Shown here piece by piece: positions 1-8,831 of a DNA stretch of 64,000 nucleotides. Location of the stretch: the NCBI RefSeq assembly GCF_001854885.1, contig NZ_MDDV01000059.1, positions 1 through 64,000 on the forward strand. Reading direction: 5' to 3'. The stretch's first letter is position 1. Each line of letters begins with the position of its first letter. The notes under the pieces are model-generated. The model was not told the DNA's origin. It saw only the letters and a list, made by a program, of their open reading frames with translations, and made no database searches. This DNA comes from Ensifer sp. LCM 4579. Lineage in GTDB: Bacteria > Pseudomonadota > Alphaproteobacteria > Rhizobiales > Rhizobiaceae. A program made the translations under genes and the position numbers.

Positions 1-462
1 GCCGCCAAGGACATCAAGGCGCTGATCTCGCGCTCGGGCGACGAGGTCCATTCCGGGGTGAAGCTGGTGACGGCGACCGGCGAGGCGCTGTCGCTGATCC
101 AGGGCCATGTCGTCAAGATCAACGAGCATGTGCATTCGATCGCCACCGCCGCCCGCGAGCAGTCGACGGGGCTTTCCGAGGTCTCGACCGCGGTCAACCA
201 GATGGACCAGACGACGCAGCAGAATGCGGCGATGGTGGAGGAATCGACGGCGGCGACCAACCGGCTCGCCGACGAGGCGGCGAATCTGGCGCGGCTGATC
301 GCCCGCTTCAGGATCGAGGCCGGCACCGCCCCGCGCATGGCCGCCCCGGACAGCAAACCGGTCGCCTCGCCCGCCCGGGCGCTTTCCCGCAAGCTCGCCG
401 GCGCCTTCGGCGGCCGCGGCGCAACCGCGGCGGCGGTCGCCTCGGAATGGGAGGAGTTCTGA
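1..462 (+). CDS. Methyl-accepting chemotaxis protein, C-terminal part (5' end outside window)
   Basis: The open frame enters from the window edge and encodes the distal cytoplasmic signalling helix of a chemoreceptor. Phrases such as NEHVHSIATAAREQSTGLSE and MDQTTQQNAAMVEES are the hallmark of the MCP hairpin and its adaptation region. The last residues are EWEEF, a pentapeptide of the xWxxF type that tethers CheR/CheB in other chemoreceptors. The ligand-binding and membrane parts lie upstream, so the stimulus cannot be stated. The gene overlaps the next small gene by one base (TGATG). Confidence 0.9.
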   Translation, partial: AAKDIKALISRSGDEVHSGVKLVTATGEALSLIQGHVVKINEHVHSIATAAREQSTGLSEVSTAVNQMDQTTQQNAAMVEESTAATNRLADEAANLARLIARFRIEAGTAPRMAAPDSKPVASPARALSRKLAGAFGGRGATAAAVASEWEEF

Positions 463-659
463 TGCCGGGACTGCCACCATTTTCCGCAGAGGCGCCGACA
501 CAAGTTGAAAGCGGGCAAACGGAAACGCGCCCGGATATGCAACATATTCTCGACAATGCCCTTGAGATAGCGAACCGGCTTGAAGCAATTTACGCACAAC
601 TTCACCGGCTCGTTCATGGCACGCCGCCGATCTCTGCGGTGCCGCAATCGGAGACATAG
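462..659 (+). CDS. Small hypothetical protein, 65 aa, coupled to the chemoreceptor gene
   Basis: The ATG shares a base with the chemoreceptor stop codon and is preceded by GGAGGAG, so translational coupling is plausible. The product is soluble, has no signal peptide, and has a predicted helical middle (residues about 30-55, DMQHILDNALEIANRLEAIY). I do not recognise a family. It could be a short accessory of the chemoreceptor or a non-functional ORF; position and ribosome site are the only support. Confidence 0.45.
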   Translation: MPGLPPFSAEAPTQVESGQTETRPDMQHILDNALEIANRLEAIYAQLHRLVHGTPPISAVPQSET

Positions 660-938
660 CCGTAAAACTGCGTAACACCGAGTTGCCCGACAGCGTGTCC
701 TCGCGGCGGGCAATTCTTGTAAGCGTCGCGCACTCAAAGGAGGGCGTCGCGTTGGTTTCCCGCTAAACAACGCTGAAGAAAAAAAACGGATAGCAAACGC
801 GGATGGTGCACCGGACTCCTCATTTGGGCGGAAAATCCACATCGCTTTGAAGGACGGTCCAGGGCTGCAACAGTTTCGCTACCGTCAGGCGCCACGATGT
901 TGCACGACAACTGGCTTTTTTGCTGTAGCGGAAAATAA

Positions 939-3125
939 CTAAGCTGTACGGTTGGCAGGCCGATTCAGTGGAGCTCCCTCGCCGTCGTTCCCATGTTGTG
1001 GCTGCGCGTCGGCTTCCCGCTGCATTGTCCTTGATCTTCGTTCGATGACCGCCAACGCTTGCTTGGGGGGCAGGGGGCGTGCGAACAGGTAGCCTTGTGC
1101 TTCGTCGAAACCTTCAGTTTTGATGACGTCGAGTTGGGCCTGGCTGTCTACGCCTTCGACGGTTATTGTTATCCCCAGCGCGCGTCCAATGGCCGCAACT
1201 GCCCTGATGATGGCCAAAGATTCCTTGCCTGACGGCAGGTCGCTGACGAAGCTGCGATCGACCTTGATCTTGTCGAAGGGAAAGATTCGCAGGTAACGGA
1301 GCGAAGAGTAGCCGGTTCCGAAATCGTCCATCGCGATTTTTACGCCGAGCTGCCTGATCTCCTGAAGTACATGCAGGTTGCTGTCACTTTCGCCGAGCAG
1401 CACCGACTCCGTAATTTCAAGCTGCAAACGCGAAGCCTCCAGCCCGGTTTTTCTGAGAACGTCGCGAATGGTGGCGGCGAGGTGCCGGTCACGGAATTGC
1501 AGCGGCGAAAGGTTAACCGCGACGCTGACATGCGGCGGCCACTTGGCTACCTCGGTGCATGCCTGATGAAGAGCCCATTCACCAAGCGAGCCAATAAGGC
1601 CGGTCTCTTCTGCAATGGGAATGAACTCGGCAGGAGACACCGGCCCCCGTTCCGGATCCGTCCACCGCATAAGCGCCTCACAGCTCGTGATCCGACCCGT
1701 GTGGAGGTTGACCAGCGGCTGGTAATGCAGCTCCAGCTCACCACATGCAAGGGCTCGTCTAAGGGCAATTTTCATCCGCTGCATTGCCCGGAGGAGTGCG
1801 TCCATCCCCGGCTCATATCGCGCGTAGCTGCCGCGACCGTTGGTCTTCGCTCGGTAAAGGGCAGTGCCGGCAGCTCTGAGTAGCTCATCCGCCAATCGAC
1901 CGTCTTTCGGCGCAAAGGCGAGCCCGAGATTCACTCCGATATAGGCCTCTATTCCTTCCAGGTCGTAGGGAGCCCCAACGGCATCTATGATCTTCTGCGC
2001 TAGCCTGACCACCTCTTCGACGTGACCCACGCGGGGCCTGACGATCACAAACTCAACGCCACCAAGACGGGCGATGATATCGCTCTCTTCTAGACATTTG
2101 CGCAGGCGTTCCGTCACGCAGCGCAGCAACAGGTCCCCGGCGGTATGACCATAGGCATCATTCACGGCTTTGAAGCCGTCGAGTTCCAGGCTGAGGACTG
2201 CTGTGTCTGCGCTCCCAAGCGAGGTGTCCGGCAGGCTGTCGAATGCCTCACGCAGGAAATGGCGATTCGGCAGCCCTGTCAGAGCGTCGTGCCGCGTCAT
2301 ATGATGAACTTGTCTCTGAACACGCAAACGCTCTTCTTCCGCGTTGCGGCGCTCGGTTATATCCAGGACGATGCCAATGTAGCCGAGAAACGTGCCGTCC
2401 GAGGCAAAGCGAGGCTGCCCGACGTCGATAACCCAGGCCCAGCCGCCGTCGGCGCGCCGGAGACGATATTCCACCTGGGCGGGCTGTCGGAGCCGGAACG
2501 CCGCGTCAAATCCACCCACAACCTCTTGGCTGTCCTCCGGGTGGATGGCATCGGCCCATCCGAAGCCTTGGGCCTCCTTAGCCGTCTGTCCGGTCGTTTC
2601 GAGCCAAAGACGGTTGTGGTAAGTGTCTGCGCCGCTTTCATCGGTCACCCAGATCATCACCGGCGCGTCGTCCGCGATTGTCCTAAAACGATCCTCGCTC
2701 TCCTTGAGAGCCTCCAGCGCTCGGCGGCGTGCGGTATCATCCAGGATCGTCGCCACCAGAAACTTTTCCTTCGACCTCCCCCCGGTCAGTTCGGCGCGAC
2801 GCTGCTGTATTACAAGGCATCTCACCGTTCCGTCAGCGAAGGTGAGCTCTTGTTCAAACGAGAGTTCCCGCCCGGTCGAGAGAACCTGTTCATCCATCTC
2901 ACGGATGCGATCGGCCTCTGCCGCTGGCAGAATGTCATGATCCGTGCGGCCGGTCAGTTCGCGGCGCTCTCTACCGACAAGAGCACATGCCGCATCATTC
3001 AGGAAACGGATGCGAGAAGACGCATCCTTGACAATGATGGGCTGCGGGATTGCGTTGAGCACGACTTCGATCTCGTCATCGAAGGGAACAGACTGCCCCA
3101 CTGACGTGGGTTGCGATTTTTCCAT
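939..3125 (-). CDS. PAS-PAS-GGDEF-EAL cyclic-di-GMP signalling protein
   Basis: This 728-aa cytoplasmic protein has two PAS domains (about residues 17-135 and 141-262, the second with a PAC-like segment around RRADGGWAWV), a GGDEF domain (275-435) and an EAL domain (450-690). The cyclase signature reads GGVEF (355-359) instead of GGDEF, so diguanylate cyclase activity is probably lost. The EAL domain keeps E483-A-L, DDFGTGYSS (600-608) and EGVD (657-660), so it is expected to be an active c-di-GMP phosphodiesterase tuned by the PAS sensors. No membrane segment is visible. It is transcribed away from the curlin genes and could influence matrix production, which is inference. Confidence 0.9.
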   Translation of the reverse strand: MEKSQPTSVGQSVPFDDEIEVVLNAIPQPIIVKDASSRIRFLNDAACALVGRERRELTGRTDHDILPAAEADRIREMDEQVLSTGRELSFEQELTFADGTVRCLVIQQRRAELTGGRSKEKFLVATILDDTARRRALEALKESEDRFRTIADDAPVMIWVTDESGADTYHNRLWLETTGQTAKEAQGFGWADAIHPEDSQEVVGGFDAAFRLRQPAQVEYRLRRADGGWAWVIDVGQPRFASDGTFLGYIGIVLDITERRNAEEERLRVQRQVHHMTRHDALTGLPNRHFLREAFDSLPDTSLGSADTAVLSLELDGFKAVNDAYGHTAGDLLLRCVTERLRKCLEESDIIARLGGVEFVIVRPRVGHVEEVVRLAQKIIDAVGAPYDLEGIEAYIGVNLGLAFAPKDGRLADELLRAAGTALYRAKTNGRGSYARYEPGMDALLRAMQRMKIALRRALACGELELHYQPLVNLHTGRITSCEALMRWTDPERGPVSPAEFIPIAEETGLIGSLGEWALHQACTEVAKWPPHVSVAVNLSPLQFRDRHLAATIRDVLRKTGLEASRLQLEITESVLLGESDSNLHVLQEIRQLGVKIAMDDFGTGYSSLRYLRIFPFDKIKVDRSFVSDLPSGKESLAIIRAVAAIGRALGITITVEGVDSQAQLDVIKTEGFDEAQGYLFARPLPPKQALAVIERRSRTMQREADAQPQHGNDGEGAPLNRPANRTA

Positions 3126-3441
3126 GGCGCCGGTCCATTTCCGAGAAGAAGTGTTGGCGTGAGTAGCTCATTGTCCGCCCACGCAAGGACTAAACCGCAT
3201 CCAAGGTGAAGTGGGGCGAGGCTGCACGTTGTCAACACTCTACGGTAGTAACCGTAAACAAGAAATGACTTAAGAATGGCCGGCGGGGACCCTGGACAGG
3301 CTGAACGAGGCCGACCGGCATCGCGCAGCCGCGATCATCACCTGAACCCCAACTGAACGGCGTCTTCAGCCCCCGTTCGAACGGCGCGATCTACAAAGAA
3401 GCCGTTCAACGCGCGGCCCGTCCGCCAAAGGAGACGCTGTC
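3126..3441. other. Intergenic region upstream of the curlin cluster
   Basis: This 316-bp gap separates the divergent GGDEF-EAL and curlin genes and must hold both promoters. Apart from one 16-bp palindrome (3241-3256) I see no recognisable gene or RNA. Confidence 0.6.
3241..3256. promoter_or_regulatory. 16-bp palindrome, possible operator
   Basis: TACGGT-AGTA-ACCGTA has perfect 6-bp arms and lies in the divergent control region, about 115 bp upstream of the GGDEF-EAL start and 185 bp upstream of the first curlin gene. The binding protein is unknown. Confidence 0.35.
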
Positions 3442-3879
3442 ATGATCCGCAATTCGTTCATCGCATCCGCCCTTTTCGTTCTCGGCAGCATTGCCGCTGC
3501 TGCTCCCGCGTCGGCGAACGACGTGCGCATCGAGCAATATGGCTGGTCGAACTCGGCCGGCGGCGCCCAGGGCGGCTACAGAAACCGCATCCGCGTCTAT
3601 CAGAACGGCCGCTACAACACCGCGATCGGCCAGCAGGACGGTCGCCGCAATCTGTCCGCCATCGGTCAGGAAGGCAATCGCAACTACGGCGCCACCTATC
3701 AGACCGGCAATCGCAACGTCGCCGGCATCGGCCAGTTCGGCTCCAATCACAACGCGATCCTGACCCAGGACGGCAACGGCAATGTCGCTGCCGGCGTGCA
3801 GGTGGGCCGTGGCTGCGACGCCAATGTCAGCCAGGGCGGCCGTGGCAATGTCGCCGCCTTCGTCCAGACCTGCCCGTGA
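3442..3879 (+). CDS. Curlin-repeat amyloid protein (CsgA/CsgB-like)
   Basis: This 145-aa secreted protein begins with a classic signal peptide (residues 1-25, ending APASA). The mature part is a tandem array of curlin repeats of the form Q-x-G-x2-N-x-A-x3-Q, for example QNGRYNTAIGQQDGRRN, QEGNRNYGATYQTGNRN and QDGNGNVAAGVQ. Such repeats stack as a beta-helix in functional amyloid. Two cysteines near the C-terminus (GRGCDAN and VQTCP) could form a disulfide, which is unusual for curlins. The ribosome site AAAGGAG precedes ATG. It is followed by csgH and a second curlin gene. No csgE, csgF or csgG is in the window. Confidence 0.85.
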   Translation: MIRNSFIASALFVLGSIAAAAPASANDVRIEQYGWSNSAGGAQGGYRNRIRVYQNGRYNTAIGQQDGRRNLSAIGQEGNRNYGATYQTGNRNVAGIGQFGSNHNAILTQDGNGNVAAGVQVGRGCDANVSQGGRGNVAAFVQTCP

Positions 3880-3890
3880 GGAGGCGAGCC

Positions 3891-4292
3891 ATGCCCCGCA
3901 TCGCCGATCATCCTCGCCGTGCCACGGCGGCACTCGCTCTGGTCCTGCTCCCGGCCGCCGCCTTGGCGGCCATGGGAGCCGTCGGTCAGGCCGACGGGCC
4001 GGTGCGCTGTGAGATCCGTGCCGCTCACGAGGGCACGCTGCTGACGCTGGAGGCGCTGGTCAACGCCGATAAGAACGTGAGCGGCACCTATTCCTTCCGC
4101 GTCAAAAGCGCCGGCCGTATGGGCGGCACTGATATCGAGCAGGGCGGCGCCTTCGATGCCGCGCCCGGCCGGCCCGCCGTGCTCGGCACCGTCGCGCTCG
4201 GTGCGAACGGTGCCGCCTATGACGCGGCGCTCGACGTGACCGTCGATGGCAGCAATGTCCGCTGCACCGAGCGCGTCGGAGGTAGGAAGTGA
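3891..4292 (+). CDS. csgH: CsgH-like curli assembly/inhibitor chaperone
   Basis: The ATG at 3891 follows GAGGAGGCGAGCC. The 133-aa product has a signal peptide (to about residue 26, ALAAMG) and a small beta-rich domain with two cysteines (VRCEI and VRCTE) at either end. The spacing, the SGTYSFRVK-like strand and the location between two curlin genes match CsgH, a periplasmic immunoglobulin-like protein of alphaproteobacterial curli systems that keeps curlin subunits from polymerising prematurely. The family call comes from recognition of context and shape, not from an alignment. Confidence 0.75.
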   Translation: MPRIADHPRRATAALALVLLPAAALAAMGAVGQADGPVRCEIRAAHEGTLLTLEALVNADKNVSGTYSFRVKSAGRMGGTDIEQGGAFDAAPGRPAVLGTVALGANGAAYDAALDVTVDGSNVRCTERVGGRK

Positions 4293-4302
4293 AATTCAAA
4301 CG

Positions 4303-4345
4303 CGGCCATTACGCGTCTGACAAGACGCGCCGGCGCCGCAGCGAG
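4303..4345. repeat. Half RIME1-like palindrome
   Basis: The segment containing ACGCGTCTGACAAGACGCGC is a strong hairpin and matches one half of the RIME1-like repeats at 30.2, 52.2, 59.4 and 63.6 kb. It lies between csgH and the second curlin gene, where it may modulate mRNA stability. Confidence 0.6.
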
Positions 4346-4356
4346 GTGGAGTTCCG

Positions 4357-4770
4357 ATGACCCGCAACAAGTTCAAGACCTTGATCGTCGCGTTGCTCGC
4401 CGTGGGTCTCAGCCAGCCGCTATTGTCTGCGCCGGCCCATGCCGGAGGCTCGGTGTCGCTCACCTATGCCCCGGCGAACGCCCGGAATGCCGGTGTCCTG
4501 GCGACGGGCCTGCGCGCCTATTCGCTCTATCGCGGCTGGCGAAGCGCCAGCATCCGCCAGTCGGGCGACGGCAATGCCGCCGCGATTGGCCAGAACGGCC
4601 GCGGCGATCTCGGCATCATTCGGCAAAAGGGGAGCGGTCATTCGGCCATCCTGCAGCAGAACGGCGACAACAATGCCTACGGCATTTTCCAGTACGGCAA
4701 ACGCACCGCCGCCAACGTCGAGCAGAACGGCAATGGCGGCAGCGGCGTCACCTTCAGCTACGGTTGGTGA
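4357..4770 (+). CDS. Curlin-repeat amyloid protein (CsgA-like)
   Basis: This 137-aa protein has a signal peptide (residues 1-29, ending APAHA), a linker of about 35 residues rich in Ala/Tyr, then at least four curlin repeats (SIRQSGDGNAAAIGQNGRGD, IIRQKGSGHSAILQQNGDNN, YGIFQYGKRTAANVEQNGNG). It is probably the second structural subunit of the same amyloid fibre as the gene at 3442. Which of the two is major (CsgA) and which nucleates (CsgB) cannot be decided from sequence alone. A GAGGTGGAG ribosome site precedes the start. Confidence 0.83.
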   Translation: MTRNKFKTLIVALLAVGLSQPLLSAPAHAGGSVSLTYAPANARNAGVLATGLRAYSLYRGWRSASIRQSGDGNAAAIGQNGRGDLGIIRQKGSGHSAILQQNGDNNAYGIFQYGKRTAANVEQNGNGGSGVTFSYGW

Positions 4771-4831
4771 GCCGTCCGAGGCGACGTGGCCGAACGGCAT
4801 TCATGTCACGATTTTGCGACATGTAGTGATC

Positions 4832-5779
4832 TTAAACCGAGTCAAGTTCCTGCGATGGCAGTTCGCTGTTGCGGGACTGGCTTTCCCTCATTAACCAATC
4901 CTGAACCACCTTGCCGGCGTCAAAAGGCTCTGCCTTTTGAGAGCGTAGCAGGTAATAGCCATGTTCGGTGCAGATATTCAGATCTCCCTGTGGCCGGACT
5001 AGTTTCCCTTGATCCAGAAACGAATCAACGAGATGACGCCAGCCAAGTGCAATCCCCAGTCCGTCGATGGCGGCCTGTATCGAATGCGAATAGGTGTTGA
5101 ATATCACCGCCTGTTCCAACTCGGTCGCTGCATGTCCGGCCTTTGCCAGCCAGGCTTTCCAATTCATCCATTCGGTATGCTTCGATGACACTTCGATCAG
5201 ATCCAGCCCGCACAATGACGAAAGATCGCGTGCGGTCGGGTGGGCCTCAAGATAGTCCGGTGAACATACTGGAAAGATCGACTCGTCGAAAAGCAGTTGA
5301 GAATCATAGCCCGGCCAATTGCCGTCGCCCCGCAAAATCGCCAAGTCGACCGATTCTGACAGGCATTCCTCGTCATTATCCGAGGCAACCAGCATGATCC
5401 TGACATGCTTGTTGGCGCGGTTGAATTCCTGCAGCCTCGGCATCAGCCAGAGCGAGGCAACCGAATTGGTCGCGGCGAGTTTTACCGGCTTGTCCTGATA
5501 TTCCGCAATGATCTTGCGCGAAGCGTCGCGTAATGTCTGAAGCGCCGGCTGAATTTGACCCAGAAAGGATATCCCTTGCGCCGTCAGGATGATCGAGCGA
5601 GGACCGCGGTGAAACAGCGGCACGTCATAATGCAACTCCAGCAGTCGTACTTTGCGGCTGATTGCAGTCTCGCTGATATTCAACTTTTTTGACGCGCTGA
5701 CAAAGCTCTGGCATTCGGCTGCTGCCTCGAATGCCAATAGATAGTCCAGCGGCGGCAAAGACGGGTTTCCCTTGGCCAT
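4832..5779 (-). CDS. LysR-family transcriptional regulator, divergent from tdm
   Basis: The protein has about 315 aa from the chosen ATG. The N-terminal winged HTH is clear (LDYLLAFEAAAECQSFVSAS, then LNISETAISRKVRLLE), followed by the LysR effector domain in the GcvA-like style (SVASLWLMPRL). The longer frame would start at 5884, but the start at 5779 is preceded by AGGGACAAGT and puts the HTH at the usual distance. It is divergent from tdm, as is typical for a LysR regulator and its target, so it may respond to TMAO or a downstream amine. Confidence 0.85.
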   Translation of the reverse strand: MAKGNPSLPPLDYLLAFEAAAECQSFVSASKKLNISETAISRKVRLLELHYDVPLFHRGPRSIILTAQGISFLGQIQPALQTLRDASRKIIAEYQDKPVKLAATNSVASLWLMPRLQEFNRANKHVRIMLVASDNDEECLSESVDLAILRGDGNWPGYDSQLLFDESIFPVCSPDYLEAHPTARDLSSLCGLDLIEVSSKHTEWMNWKAWLAKAGHAATELEQAVIFNTYSHSIQAAIDGLGIALGWRHLVDSFLDQGKLVRPQGDLNICTEHGYYLLRSQKAEPFDAGKVVQDWLMRESQSRNSELPSQELDSV

Positions 5780-5823
5780 ACTTGTCCCTGAGATTAGGCG
5801 GGGTACGGAGCCGATTGCATGAC

Positions 5824-5838
5824 CACTTGCAACAAGTG
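5824..5838. promoter_or_regulatory. Palindrome in the lysR-tdm intergenic region
   Basis: CACTTG-CAA-CAAGTG is a 15-bp perfect palindrome close to the lysR start and about 170 bp upstream of tdm. It is a candidate LysR site or autoregulatory operator, though LysR sites more often read T-N11-A. Confidence 0.35.
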
Positions 5839-6008
5839 AATGGTCAGAGGGCGCATCCGTTTTGCCGCGAATTTCTTTGGGCATAGCGTATCAAAAAAAT
5901 ATTCAGAGAAAACCGCGTTTCGCACCACTATGCCTCTGTATCCGGCTGAAACGTTTTCGGCTGCGATAGGAGCTTGAATGCCAGGTCTCGCGGAGAGGAG
6001 GACTGCCA

Positions 6009-8375
6009 ATGAATGTCCAAGCCATTTTTCCAACTCCGACATCCCGCGCAGGCGTTCTGACGCCCGGACTGCCGCTTCTGCCACATGGTGTGGAGCGTCA
6101 TCCCGTACCGGGCGGTGGCAGTAGAGCGGTGCGGATAGAGCAGGGGGATGAGATTACGGTGCAGGACCGCGAAGGCCTGCAACCGGTGGAGGTCATCTTT
6201 TTCGCGCCGAGTGGCAATTCGGACGCAGGGATGCTGGGGCTGAAAGGTGGGCGCGATCCCAAGGCGCTGAAAACTGCTTTGCTGGGCGATATTTCGGGCA
6301 AGCGCGTGCTAAAGGCACTCGACGCTGCCGGTTTCGACATTGGAAAGGCTGACGGGACCGTGCTCTTCGAAGAGGGGTCACGACCGGGCGATTATGTCAG
6401 CTTCACGTCTTCCTGCGATGGGCTTTTGATCGTCTGTGCGGTGGGCGGTGTGATGGAGCCTCATGAGCAATGGGCCCCGACCGAGGTGGTGCTGTATGTG
6501 CGCCGGAGCAATCCGGATCGCGCCAGGGAAGACCTCGCCCCCCCTGATCCACTGGCCGACCCGCTGCTGGACCTCAATATCCAGCCCGGCGAGGCAAATG
6601 CATACGAGGTGCGCAAGGGCCAGTTCATTCAGGTGCTGGACGTGAAGGGCCGGGAATGTTCCGATTTTCAGGCATTTTCCCTGCGGGCACTGGATCGCGG
6701 TCTCGAACGCGAGATCGACCCCACGACGACGCGGTCGCTGATGGGCTCGCTCTATCCGCAACCGGGGATCTACTCGAAATATTTCTCTGTTGATCATGAG
6801 CCTCTGGTGGAGATCGTGCGCGATACCGTCGGGCGGCACGACATGTTCGGATTGGCTTGTACGGCGCGCTATTACGAGGATCTGGGATATCCCGGGCACG
6901 TCAACTGCTCGGATAATATCAACATCGAGATGCTTGCGCATGGTATCCGTCCCCGTGGCGGCTGGCCGGCGATCAATTTTTTCTTCAACACAATGCTGGA
7001 TGATACCCACGCGATCAGCATGGACGAGCCCTTTTCACGTCCCGGCGATTATGTGCTGCTGCGCGCGCTGACCGATCTGGTTTGCGTCTCGACCGCCTGT
7101 CCTTGCGACGTGGATCCGGCCAATGGCTGGAATCCGACGGATATTCAGGTTCGCACTTACGAAAAAACCAACGAATTCAGTCGATCGATCGGCTGGCGCA
7201 AGACACCGGAGGCGGATGTGGAAGAGACGAAGAAAACGGGATTTCATGATTGCTTTGCGCGTTACACCCGGGATTTCAGGGAATACGCGGGCTATTGGTT
7301 GCCCAATCAGATGACCAACCACGGTGCGATCGCCGAATACTGGGCGGCGCGGGAAAAGGCCGTGGTGATGGATCTCAGTCCGCTGCGCAAATACGAGGTG
7401 ACCGGCCCGGACGCCGAGGCGCTAATGCAGCTGTGCGTTACTCGCGATATCAAAAAGCTTGCCGCCTCGGGCATAGTCTATACCGCCATGTGCTACGAGC
7501 ATGGTGGGATGATAGATGATGGCACGGTGTTCCGGCTGGGAGCCGAGAATTTTCGCTGGATCGGCGGCAACGACCAGTCCGGTTTGTGGCTGCGCAAACA
7601 GGCTGAAGAGCGCGAGTTGAACGCCTGGGTGCGTGCCTCGACCGATCATCACTGCAACATCGCGGTGCAAGGCCCGCTTAGCCGGGATATTTTGAAACAG
7701 GTGATCTGGACGCCACCGCAGCAGGCTACGGTTGAGGAACTTCCTTGGTTCCGCCTGACCATTGGGCGGATCGGGGATTTTCACGGCCCTGCAGTTGTGG
7801 TCAGCCGTACCGGATATTCCGGCGAACTGGGCTACGAGGTGTTCTGCCATCCAAAGGACGCCGAGGCGGTGTTCGATGCAATCTGGGCGGTGGGGGAACC
7901 CATGGGAATGATTCCTCTGGGGCTCGCCGCTCTGGACATGCTGCGGATTGAGGCGGGGTTGATCTTTGCCGGTTCGGAATTCGACGATCAGACTGATCCA
8001 ATGGAGGCGGGCATTGGCTTTACTGTTCCGCTGAAGACCAAGGAGGACGATTTCATCGGTCGTGCGGCACTGGAACGGCGCAAGGCGAATCCGCAGAAGA
8101 AGCTGGTCGGGCTGGAACTGGATGGCGGCATCGTGCCGGCACCCGGAGATTGCGTGCACGTCGGCAAGCCTCAGATCGGGGTAGTGACCTCGGCGGTGAA
8201 ATCGCCAACCCTGGGCAAGGTCATTGCGTTGGCGCGACTGGATGTGGCCTTTGCCGAACTGGGTCATCGGGTCGAAATCGGTCGGCTTGATGGCAATCAG
8301 AAACGCCTTCCGGCTACCATCGTTCCCCTCCCGCATTTCGACCCCAGCAAGGAACGCGTCAGGGGGAACTATTGA
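6009..8375 (+). CDS. tdm: Trimethylamine N-oxide demethylase (TMAO aldolase)
   Basis: This 788-aa protein has a DUF1989 (urea-carboxylase-associated) N-terminal half (about 1-390) fused to a GcvT/tetrahydrofolate-binding C-terminal half (about 425-780). That architecture is diagnostic of Tdm, which splits TMAO into dimethylamine and formaldehyde, with the THF domain trapping the C1 unit. The CxC pair C364/C366 (STACPCD) and C284 have the spacing I recall for the zinc ligands of Methylocella Tdm. The start follows GAGAGGAGGACTGCC. It lies on the same strand as tmm, separated by a GntR and a convergent binding-protein gene. Base composition looks less GC-rich than the dmm and mgd genes. A generic DUF1989-GcvT fusion is the alternative, but the tmm-dmm context makes Tdm likely. 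Confidence 0.93.
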   Translation: MNVQAIFPTPTSRAGVLTPGLPLLPHGVERHPVPGGGSRAVRIEQGDEITVQDREGLQPVEVIFFAPSGNSDAGMLGLKGGRDPKALKTALLGDISGKRVLKALDAAGFDIGKADGTVLFEEGSRPGDYVSFTSSCDGLLIVCAVGGVMEPHEQWAPTEVVLYVRRSNPDRAREDLAPPDPLADPLLDLNIQPGEANAYEVRKGQFIQVLDVKGRECSDFQAFSLRALDRGLEREIDPTTTRSLMGSLYPQPGIYSKYFSVDHEPLVEIVRDTVGRHDMFGLACTARYYEDLGYPGHVNCSDNINIEMLAHGIRPRGGWPAINFFFNTMLDDTHAISMDEPFSRPGDYVLLRALTDLVCVSTACPCDVDPANGWNPTDIQVRTYEKTNEFSRSIGWRKTPEADVEETKKTGFHDCFARYTRDFREYAGYWLPNQMTNHGAIAEYWAAREKAVVMDLSPLRKYEVTGPDAEALMQLCVTRDIKKLAASGIVYTAMCYEHGGMIDDGTVFRLGAENFRWIGGNDQSGLWLRKQAEERELNAWVRASTDHHCNIAVQGPLSRDILKQVIWTPPQQATVEELPWFRLTIGRIGDFHGPAVVVSRTGYSGELGYEVFCHPKDAEAVFDAIWAVGEPMGMIPLGLAALDMLRIEAGLIFAGSEFDDQTDPMEAGIGFTVPLKTKEDDFIGRAALERRKANPQKKLVGLELDGGIVPAPGDCVHVGKPQIGVVTSAVKSPTLGKVIALARLDVAFAELGHRVEIGRLDGNQKRLPATIVPLPHFDPSKERVRGNY

Positions 8376-8391
8376 AACATGGACTTAACCC

Positions 8392-8412
8392 CTGTCTGCG
8401 ACCGGCAGACAG
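8392..8412 (+). terminator. Hairpin downstream of tdm
   Basis: CTGTCTGC-GACCG-GCAGACAG forms a perfect 8-bp stem 17 bases after the tdm stop. There is no following T-run, so it may stabilise mRNA rather than terminate. Confidence 0.4.
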
Positions 8413-8507
8413 CTCCGCTGTGAGCGCGCATCTTGCCCGCGCGATGTTTCGAGGACCCCTCTGCGGCTGAATTCATTCATATTCCAGTTGCGATCCGCGG
8501 ACTTATA

Positions 8508-8542
8508 GGTGCATCCGACCATATCATCTGGCCGGATGCACC
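8508..8542. promoter_or_regulatory. 10-bp perfect inverted repeat upstream of gntR
   Basis: GGTGCATCCG, a 15-base loop, then CGGATGCACC. It is about 290 bp upstream of the gntR start and could be a hairpin or operator. No T-tract follows. Confidence 0.35.
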
Positions 8543-8831
8543 TTGAGCGCGTTTGGCGGTGCGGAGCTTGATTGGACCTTGGCTCCACGGGAAACGCTAC
8601 CCAGAGGCACGGTTTTCCGGCGAGCAAAAAGGAACCGCCGTTGGACCGGCTGGCAGCCAATCAGCCCCGGATCGGTTCAGTCAAGGGCGGCGCCGGCTGC
8701 CGGTTCCCGAGTCCGTTCAACCGTGTTACTGGACCAGATTCAACAAATGTTTCAAATTGGGATTTGTGCCGCGGCCAGATTCGTCTGGTGCCAGTGGCCC
8801 GCAGAGCAGAACTGATATGCAGGGTCGTGAA

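Larger units (their letters stand above)
8376..8831. other. Intergenic region between tdm and gntR
   Basis: This 456-bp gap has no convincing gene. It contains a hairpin just after tdm (8392-8412) and a separate 10-bp inverted repeat (8508-8542), listed separately. A long frame continuous with gntR crosses part of it, but no conserved sequence supports starting there. Confidence 0.6.
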
